Source: Ignavibacteria bacterium
GTDB taxonomy: Bacteria; Bacteroidota; Ignavibacteria; Ignavibacteriales; SURF-24
Length of the DNA stretch: 64,000 nt
Assembly (NCBI GenBank): GCA_025612375.1
Contig: JAAXKN010000005.1
Coordinates: 62,001-126,000 of the forward strand
Reading direction: 5' to 3'
Part shown: piece by piece, positions 57,980 to 64,000 of the stretch
Layout: every line of letters starts with the position of its first letter
Numbering within the stretch: position 1 is the stretch's first letter
Made by a program: the position numbers and the translations under genes
The notes under the pieces: model-generated
What the model was told of the DNA's origin: nothing
The model's input: only the letters and a program-made list of their open reading frames with translations
Databases searched by the model: none

Positions 57980-58735
57980 TTAAGCCTGAAGGTCCTTACC
58001 CTCTGCGCCCTCTTCCAGAGCCTCCCTGTTGTGCCAGAGGGAGACAAATTCATCTATTGTAAAAGCATCCTGAACGTCAAATTCCCCGATTTTTGTCCTC
58101 CTGAGCGCGCTTAAGTAGCCTCCGCAGCCCAGTTTCTGTCCAAAATCGTGGGCAATAACCCTAATATAAGTTCCTTTTGAACACGTAATTTCAAAGTGCA
58201 CTTCGGGCATGTCTATTTTTGTGATATTAAAGCCCGAAATTGTCACCTGCCTCGGCTCCCTTTTGAGCTCAACGCCCTTGCGGGCATACTTGTAGAGCGA
58301 TTTGCCCTTAAATTTTACGGCTGAATACATAGGAGGAGTCTGAAAGATTTCGCCCAGGAAAGAATCTCTCGCAAGAAGTATATCCTCTTCTGAGATCCCT
58401 TCGGTCCCTTTTTCCTCGACAAAATCGGTCTCGGAATCCATGGAAAGAGTAGTCTTACCTAAAGTTATTACTCCGGTATAGGTTTTACAGCAGTCCTGGA
58501 AAAGGCTGATCTCCTTGGTTTTTTTACCCGTACAGATAATCAAGAGCCCCGTAGCCCTCGGATCCAGTGTTCCTGCATGCCCGGCTTTTTTAACGCCCGT
58601 AGCCTTGCGGATCTTATAGATCATGTTAAAAGAGGACTTATAGAGCGGCTTATCAATAAGAATTACTTCGCCTTTATCAAAATCCGCGCACTTAAGATTA
58701 ATCGTCTGCCTGGTTATTACTGCCGTTTTTGTCAT
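57980..58735 (-). CDS. truB: tRNA pseudouridine-55 synthase TruB
   Basis: A 251-residue enzyme with KPLYKSSFNMIYKIRKATG, the catalytic GHAGTLDPRATGLL (Asp about 58) and the later CSKGTYIRVIAHDFG. It makes the conserved pseudouridine of the tRNA T-loop. Its start overlaps the rbfA 3' end by 38 bases and its end lies 77 bases before ribF, as in the standard cluster. Confidence 0.95.
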   Translation of the reverse strand: MTKTAVITRQTINLKCADFDKGEVILIDKPLYKSSFNMIYKIRKATGVKKAGHAGTLDPRATGLLIICTGKKTKEISLFQDCCKTYTGVITLGKTTLSMDSETDFVEEKGTEGISEEDILLARDSFLGEIFQTPPMYSAVKFKGKSLYKYARKGVELKREPRQVTISGFNITKIDMPEVHFEITCSKGTYIRVIAHDFGQKLGCGGYLSALRRTKIGEFDVQDAFTIDEFVSLWHNREALEEGAEGKDLQA

Positions 58736-59072
58736 CTTCTTTATGGATTTTCTTAAACAGGTCCTCTATTCTTTCCACATAATCGGTCGTATCATCAATA
58801 TAGAAGTCCAGTTCCGGTATAAATTTCACTTTAATTTTATGAGCGAGCTCACTTCTAATGGTCCCTTTTTTTTCGTTTATCCTGTTTAAGACCGTCTGGC
58901 GGTTTTCCTTCTCGAAAACCGAGATGTATATCTTTGCAATCTTAAGGTCGGGACTCATCCTGACGTTTGTCACTGTAACCAATCCAAAGGAAGGGTCCTT
59001 CAGCTTGTAAAGGAAAATCCAGCTTACTTCTTCTTTAATCAGCTGCGATAGTTTGTCTTTCCGGTACGCCAT
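58698..59072 (-). CDS. rbfA: 30S ribosome-binding factor RbfA
   Basis: A 124-residue KH-fold protein with LSQLIKEEVSWIFLYKLKDPSFGLVTV and the C-terminal ELDFYIDDTTDYVERIEDL, as in RbfA. It helps process and mature the 30S subunit, mainly in the cold. It lies downstream of infB and upstream of truB. Confidence 0.93.
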   Translation of the reverse strand: MAYRKDKLSQLIKEEVSWIFLYKLKDPSFGLVTVTNVRMSPDLKIAKIYISVFEKENRQTVLNRINEKKGTIRSELAHKIKVKFIPELDFYIDDTTDYVERIEDLFKKIHKEDDKNGSNNQADD

Positions 59073-59106
59073 TTTATTTCACTTTCTCTCTTGGGCCTAA
59101 AATGTT

Positions 59107-59175
59107 AAATGCTGAAGGCCCGATGCCGGGAAGGAATTAAACCTTACTCTTTTGGCATCCCGGCGTTCAGCATTT
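59107..59175 (-). other. Large two-step hairpin between infB and rbfA
   Basis: AAATGCTGAA (59107-59116) pairs with TTCAGCATTT (59166-59175), enclosing GCCGGGA (59125-59131) with TCCCGGC (59158-59164). This makes a long RNA stem in the infB-rbfA spacer. It is not followed by a T-run. A processing site or attenuator are possible roles. Confidence 0.55.
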
Positions 59176-59179
59176 TCAC

Positions 59180-62100
59180 CTAAGCTAATTTCTTCTTTGT
59201 TTCAACAATTTTATAAGCTTCTATTATATCGCCCACCTTAAGGTCGTTAAAGTTGTTGATGTTCAGACCGCATTCATAGCCGGCATCAACTTCCTTGACG
59301 TCATCCTTAAAGCGTCTTAAGCTTGCAAGCTCGCCGTCGTGGACAACGATACCCTGGCGGATAATGCGGATCTTGTTCGTACGCATTACCTTGCCTTCCT
59401 GCACGTAGCAGCCTGCAACCGTACCGACTTTCGGCACCTTGAAGGTATCTCTTACTTCGATTGTGGCAACCACCTCCTCGGAAATTACCGGGGAGAGGAG
59501 GCCTTCCAAAGCAGATTTAACCTCGTTTATTGCGTCATAGATAACATTATAAAGACGGATGTCAACTTTCTCATTTTCAGCCAGCTTACGGGCATTCAGG
59601 TTAGGCCTTACATGGAAACCGATAATAATGGCGCCTGAGGCTGCTGCCAGAAGAACGTCACCTTCGGAGATTCCGCCAACACCCTTATGTATTACGCGTA
59701 CTAAAACCTCTTCGTTTGAGAGCTTCATGAGTGAATCTGAAAGTGCTTCAACAGATCCGTCCACGTCGCCTTTTACGATAAGAGGAAGTTCCTTTACGCC
59801 GCCAATTGAGATCTGGCGTGCAATTTCATCGAGTGTAATATGATGAATCTGGCGCTGATCCTGCTCACGCTTTAACTGCTGGCGTTTCAGGCTGATCTCT
59901 CTTGCATCACGCTCAGAGTTAACAACCACAAAAGTATCGCCTGCCTGAGGGGCACCTTCAAATCCAAGTACAAGAACCGGAGCCGAAGGAGGCGCAACAT
60001 CAATTTTCCTGTTTCTTTCGTCAAACATTGCACGCACACGCCCGTAGTAAACACCTGCTACAAACGGGTCGCCGACTCTTAGGGTACCCTTCTGGACAAG
60101 GATAGTACCCGTAATTCCACGGCCTTTATCCAGCTGAGACTCAATTACTGTACCGCGGGCCTGACGGTCGGGGTTTGCCTTAAGCTCCAGGACCTCGGCC
60201 TCCAGGAGGATCTTCTCCAAAAGCTCCTCAATATTGAGGTTGGCCTTGGCTGAAATTTCCACGCACTGATAGCGTCCGCCCCAGTCCTCAACAAGTATGT
60301 TCCTGTCGGCCAGCTGCTGGCGTATTTTATCCGGGTTAGCTCCCGGCTTATCAATCTTGTTAATTGCAATAATAATCGGCACACCGGCAGCCTGGGCATG
60401 GTTAATAGCTTCAACTGTCTGCGGCATCACGGCATCGTCAGCTGCAACAATAAGGACAACTATGTCAGTTACCTTGGCGCCGCGGGCTCTCATGGCTGTG
60501 AAGGCCTCATGACCCGGGGTATCCAGGAATGTGATGAGCTTGCCGCTGGCAACTTCAACCTGGTAGGCACCTATGTGCTGAGTAATACCGCCGGACTCGC
60601 CTGCAACCACGTTCGATGAACGGATGCGGTCGAGAAGAGATGTTTTACCATGATCGACATGACCCATGATTGTAACAACCGGGGGACGGCCTTTCAGCGC
60701 TTCAGGAACATCCTGAATATCTTCCAGCTCCTCGGAAGTGTACTCTTCCTCAAATTCCACCTCAAAGCCGAATTCATCTGCAACCAGCGTGATAGTTTCA
60801 ACATCCAGACGCTGGTTAATGGAAACCATTATGCCCAAGCCTATACACTTTGCAATTACGTCGCTGACTGAAACCTGCATGAGGTTTGCCAGTTCGTTAA
60901 CTGCAATAAATTCTGTTACTTTAATTTTTGTAGATTCTGAAAGCTCGCGCTCTTCCTGGAGCCTTTCCTGCTCTTCGAGCTTTTCTTTCTTCTTTTTCTT
61001 TCTGACGCTTGCACGTCCTGCAACCGAAGAGTCGTCGAAGCTTAAAAGCGTTCTTTTTATTGCAGCATCAACGTCTTTTTTATCTACTTCAACGCGTTTG
61101 AATTTCTTCTTCTTATTATTAGGATTATTTGCAGCAGAAGCATCCTCGGGCTGACCCTCTTTGCCTTTTTTCTTGGCCTTTGGTTTTTTCTTTTTCTTCT
61201 TGGCAGCCTGTTCCTGCGATTCCTGCTTGTAGGCATCTTTTGCTGAGGGAGCCGTGCCTCCGGCCTGCGGGCCTTTTACTGGCGGCTGAGCTCCTGCAGG
61301 TCTTTCCCTTCTATCAGGTCTTTCCCTTCTTTCGGGCCTTTCTTCCTCTTTTTTGCCTGTTTTTGCTCTTTCCTGAGCCGCCCTTTCCTGGGCTGCTTTC
61401 TGCCTTGCCTGACGTTCCCTCTTTTCGCGGTCAAGATCGATCTTTCCTACAATTGTAAGTCCCTTGTTCCTGGCAAGGTCACGCTCGGCCTGGGTCTTAA
61501 ATACTTTTACATCCTGGGGTACTTTTACCTCCTGCGGCTGCTCGGCTGCCTTTTCAACAGGGGCCTTCTCAGTCTGGGGCTTTTCCTGGACCGGAGTTTC
61601 AGCCTGAGGCTTCTCGGCAGCAGGAATTTTTTCAATAACGGGTGCTTTTTCAGCAGGAGCTTCAGCTTGAGGAGCTGTTTCAGCCTTTGGAGCAGCCGTT
61701 GGCTCAGCTTTTGGAGCCGGAGCTTCAATTTCGGGTTTTGCTTCAGCCTGCGGCTCTTTTTGGGGGACTTCCGTTTCCTTTACTTCAGGAATTTCCGCCT
61801 GAGGTGGAGCAGGTGCTGCTTCTTCCATGGGAGATTCTTGAACCGGGACAGGTTCTTCACTAACCGGAGCAGGTGCCTCTTCTTCTTCAGCAGGAGCTTC
61901 AACAGCGGTCTCCTCGGGCAGCTCTTCAATCAGAGACATATCCTCCGGAGGAGCAGCTTCAGCCTGAAGTTCTTCTTTTGGAGGAGCTTCTTCAGACTTT
62001 TCAGCCCTTTTCTTGTTGAATTCGGAGATTTTCCTGTAATGCTTCTCGGCCTTCTCGATATCTTTCTTGTAATGATTTGCAATATCGGCCATCATTTCGT

Positions 62101-62248
62101 CAGTAAGAGGCGACATGTGGCTTTTTACCTCATAGCCCCTCTTCTGCAGAAATTCAACGAGCATATCAGCAGATAGATTATACTCCGCTGCAAATTTATA
62201 AATTCTTAGTTTTTTAGATTTTACGTCTTCGGTCATATATTTGGACAC
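59180..62248 (-). CDS. infB: Translation initiation factor IF-2
   Basis: A 1,022-residue IF-2. A small N-terminal IF2_N-like part (about 10-60) is followed by a long low-complexity region of Ala, Pro, Glu and Lys repeats (about 70-400), a second IF2_N part (near 440), then the G domain with [25 protein letters not shown] and NKIDKPGA, and the two beta-barrel/C-terminal domains that bind fMet-tRNA. The long N-terminal low-complexity part is much larger than in most bacteria but usual for Bacteroidota-group IF-2. The product delivers initiator tRNA to the ribosome. Confidence 0.97.
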   Translation of the reverse strand: MSKYMTEDVKSKKLRIYKFAAEYNLSADMLVEFLQKRGYEVKSHMSPLTDEMMADIANHYKKDIEKAEKHYRKISEFNKKRAEKSEEAPPKEELQAEAAPPEDMSLIEELPEETAVEAPAEEEEAPAPVSEEPVPVQESPMEEAAPAPPQAEIPEVKETEVPQKEPQAEAKPEIEAPAPKAEPTAAPKAETAPQAEAPAEKAPVIEKIPAAEKPQAETPVQEKPQTEKAPVEKAAEQPQEVKVPQDVKVFKTQAERDLARNKGLTIVGKIDLDREKRERQARQKAAQERAAQERAKTGKKEEERPERRERPDRRERPAGAQPPVKGPQAGGTAPSAKDAYKQESQEQAAKKKKKKPKAKKKGKEGQPEDASAANNPNNKKKKFKRVEVDKKDVDAAIKRTLLSFDDSSVAGRASVRKKKKKEKLEEQERLQEERELSESTKIKVTEFIAVNELANLMQVSVSDVIAKCIGLGIMVSINQRLDVETITLVADEFGFEVEFEEEYTSEELEDIQDVPEALKGRPPVVTIMGHVDHGKTSLLDRIRSSNVVAGESGGITQHIGAYQVEVASGKLITFLDTPGHEAFTAMRARGAKVTDIVVLIVAADDAVMPQTVEAINHAQAAGVPIIIAINKIDKPGANPDKIRQQLADRNILVEDWGGRYQCVEISAKANLNIEELLEKILLEAEVLELKANPDRQARGTVIESQLDKGRGITGTILVQKGTLRVGDPFVAGVYYGRVRAMFDERNRKIDVAPPSAPVLVLGFEGAPQAGDTFVVVNSERDAREISLKRQQLKREQDQRQIHHITLDEIARQISIGGVKELPLIVKGDVDGSVEALSDSLMKLSNEEVLVRVIHKGVGGISEGDVLLAAASGAIIIGFHVRPNLNARKLAENEKVDIRLYNVIYDAINEVKSALEGLLSPVISEEVVATIEVRDTFKVPKVGTVAGCYVQEGKVMRTNKIRIIRQGIVVHDGELASLRRFKDDVKEVDAGYECGLNINNFNDLKVGDIIEAYKIVETKKKLA

Positions 62249-62261
62249 CTGTTATTAAGTT

Positions 62262-63509
62262 CTATTCTTCCTCTTCAAACTGGCCCTTGATTATATTAAT
62301 AATCTCGGCAATCTTTTCATCGCTGAATTCTTCAATTTCCTTCAGCTTTTCAGGGCCTGCCGTCAGCACTTCAAGTGCCGTATCATAGCGGTGGTTGATG
62401 AGTGTTTCGTATACGTCAGCCCCAAGTTCCTCTTTTATATCGATCAGTTCGATATCTTCTTCATATTCCTCATAGGGTTTTTCCTCCCTGAGGACTTCAA
62501 TATCATAACCCGTAAGCTTCATAGCAAGGCGGATATTAACGCCGTTACGGCCTACAATCATTGAAACCTGATCGCTGTCGGCAACAACTGTTGCCTTCTT
62601 TGCCTTTGTATCCACGTCGATGGATTTCAGTTTGGCAGGCGAAAGGGCTCTTTGTATATAGATATCCGGATCGTCTGAATAGTTGATCACGTCTATGTTT
62701 TCATTGCTGAGCTCGCGGACGATAGCATGAATTCTAACGCCTTTCATACCCACGCATGCGCCAACGGCATCAATCCTTGTATCCTGGCTTTCAACGGCAA
62801 CCTTGGCTCTTTCGCCGGGTTCGCGGGCGATGCCTTTAATATCTATAACACCGTCATATATTTCGGGAATCTCAATTTCAAATAAGCGTCTTAAGAAAAC
62901 GTTATCGGCACGGGAAATAATAACCTGGGGGCCGTTGGGGGTTTTCCTGACCTCCTTGACGATTGCGCGGATGGTCTCCCCTTTTCTGTATTTTTCTCTA
63001 GGCAGCTGTTCGAGCCTTGGCAGAAGGAGTTCATTTTTGTTATGATTTACGAGGATGTCATTTTTCCTGACCTGGTAGATGTCGCCAACGACAATTTCGC
63101 CAACCATATCGTTATATTCATTAAATACGATATCTTTCTCGAGTTCGCGTATCTTCTGGTTAAGGCTCTGCCTTGCCAGGTTTATAAGACGGCGGCCGAA
63201 GGTGTGGAGTTCCAGTCTTTCCGGATATGGCTCGCCAACTTCCAGCTCATCGTCATTTCCTTTGGCTTCAACCTCGTCAATAGAGATTTCGAGACCCGGA
63301 TCGTGAACCTCGTCAACAATCAGGCGTTCGAGGAATATCTCTATATCGCCTTTATCCATGTTAACGACAACACTGAAATTAGCATCATTTCCGTATTTCT
63401 TCTTCACCATAATGCCGAAAATCTCCTCGATTATACCGGCAAGCACATCCTTGTCAATGCTCTTTTCCCTTACCATCTGTGAAAAAGATTCAACTATTTC
63501 AGTATTCAT
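62262..63509 (-). CDS. nusA: Transcription termination/antitermination factor NusA
   Basis: A 415-residue NusA. The N-terminal RNA-polymerase-binding domain (1-130) precedes an S1 domain (about 133-200), then KH1 (RIDAVGACVGMKGVRIHAIV, about 245-264) and KH2 (MIVGRNGVNIRLAMKLTGYDI). The acidic helix-hairpin-helix tail ends EFSDEKIAEIINIIKGQ. It modulates pausing and antitermination, including in rRNA operons. It sits between rimP and infB, 13 bases from infB. Confidence 0.97.
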   Translation of the reverse strand: MNTEIVESFSQMVREKSIDKDVLAGIIEEIFGIMVKKKYGNDANFSVVVNMDKGDIEIFLERLIVDEVHDPGLEISIDEVEAKGNDDELEVGEPYPERLELHTFGRRLINLARQSLNQKIRELEKDIVFNEYNDMVGEIVVGDIYQVRKNDILVNHNKNELLLPRLEQLPREKYRKGETIRAIVKEVRKTPNGPQVIISRADNVFLRRLFEIEIPEIYDGVIDIKGIAREPGERAKVAVESQDTRIDAVGACVGMKGVRIHAIVRELSNENIDVINYSDDPDIYIQRALSPAKLKSIDVDTKAKKATVVADSDQVSMIVGRNGVNIRLAMKLTGYDIEVLREEKPYEEYEEDIELIDIKEELGADVYETLINHRYDTALEVLTAGPEKLKEIEEFSDEKIAEIINIIKGQFEEEE

Positions 63510-63527
63510 ACTGTTTTTCCTCCGTAA

Positions 63528-64000
63528 TCAAAAGCTGATTAAAACTTTAGCTGTTTTAATTGTATTAAAATTTACAGGAACTTCCTCGTTATTTACTTTG
63601 AATGTCAACGTGTCACCATCTATCTTTACCAGTTTTCCGGTTATTTTTCTTACTTCCAAAGCCTGCGGGGCCTCAGAGGAGCCGGATTCTGTTTCTTCTT
63701 TTCCGGTGCCGTCCTTTTTAACCGGCATGTTGTATGAGACCTCAAACTTTCTTTCCAGATGCTTATAGAACTGCTCAAGAAACTTTAGCGGCCTGTCCAC
63801 CCCGGGCGAAGAAACATCCAAACGGTACTTTGAAGTAATCAGGTCTGCAGAATCCAGGATAGATGCCATTTCGCGGCTCATTTCGGCACAATCGTCAACA
63901 GACACACCGTTGCGGCTGTCAACAAATACCTCAACGATGCGATTGCGGTTATCTCCTTTAAGTGACACATCAATAAGCAGAAGCCCGAGCTTTTCAGCCG
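63528..64000 (-). CDS. rimP: Ribosome maturation factor RimP (5' end cut by window edge)
   Basis: The reading frame is open to the right edge (AEKLGLLLIDVSLKGDNRN at the edge), so the true start is beyond 64000. Residues present include VFVDSRNGVSVDDCAEMSR and YRLDVSSPGVDRPL, the RimP signature, followed by a C-terminal SH3-like part with a low-complexity Gly/Ser/Glu insert (GTGKEETESGSSEA). RimP assists 30S assembly. It is upstream of nusA in the classic order. Confidence 0.93.
   Translation of the reverse strand, partial: AEKLGLLLIDVSLKGDNRNRIVEVFVDSRNGVSVDDCAEMSREMASILDSADLITSKYRLDVSSPGVDRPLKFLEQFYKHLERKFEVSYNMPVKKDGTGKEETESGSSEAPQALEVRKITGKLVKIDGDTLTFKVNNEEVPVNFNTIKTAKVLISF

Noticed and set aside
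1-64000. tRNA or rRNA genes
   Set aside because: I looked through the gaps for cloverleaf and rRNA-like sequence and saw none; a tRNAscan run would be decisive.

Overview
The window reads as a chromosomal segment of a member of the Ignavibacteria (Bacteroidota/Chlorobi group). The support is indirect but consistent. Secreted proteins end in a type IX secretion-like sorting domain with the FPNPFN / YPNPFNPST motif. There is a Bacteroidota-style UpxY/NusG paralog and a lone comB. The translation cluster rimP-nusA-infB-rbfA-truB-ribF-rpsO-pnp is followed by dusB and rng. Almost every gene lies on the minus strand; the plus-strand exceptions are the toxin-antitoxin pair, the glmU-like gene and one radical SAM gene.

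Left part (0-9.6 kb): a cytochrome c maturation cluster, ccmA-B-C-D-E, reads leftward and includes a 50-residue CcmD with a TTG start. It is preceded by a secreted zinc metalloprotease-like protein, an FG-GAP repeat protein, a hotdog acyl-CoA thioesterase, BamD, an unknown membrane-anchored protein and glutamate dehydrogenase.

Accessory island (about 9.7-23 kb): this stretch looks like a worn defence and toxin island. In order it holds a REP-like GC-rich hairpin cluster; an MqsR-like toxin with an unusually large antitoxin (zinc finger, HTH and a Panacea/SocA-like domain); an exonuclease-family pseudogene and a 52-bp relic of a paralogous copy; a giant AT-rich STAND NTPase with a predicted N-terminal nuclease; a truncated HsdR nuclease domain; a coupled XRE / ImmA-IrrE protease / PIN-like trio; and two lipoproteins. 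A short intergenic repeat with a strongly conserved core occurs three times here (18.75, 20.80 and 22.70 kb) and is absent from the rest of the window.

Middle (23-47.5 kb): mostly core functions. These are a REC-PAS-PAS regulator, a GlmU-like protein, rpsT, a sirtuin, an HD/OB exoribonuclease, a B12 radical SAM protein, an UpxY-like factor, a hybrid histidine kinase, a sugar module (FAD oxidoreductase, ROK kinase, MFS permease), an ECF sigma factor with a membrane partner, holA, cyclophilin, uppP, an outer-membrane barrel, a flippase-like protein, lolA, ftsK, comB, gcvT and transaldolase.

Right part (47.5-64 kb): an IS200-type/RAYT transposase sits between two 126-bp inverted REP-like elements. 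Next to it, a 348-bp direct repeat copies the 3' end of rng (tail, terminator and REP). The two copies are 2,987 bp apart and bracket a two-gene cassette: a secreted lysozyme-like protein and an FG-GAP/type IX-sorted protein. The window then ends in the rng-dusB-pnp-rpsO-ribF-truB-rbfA-infB-nusA-rimP translation and RNA-metabolism cluster, with rimP cut by the right edge. I saw no tRNA or rRNA genes and no CRISPR array.
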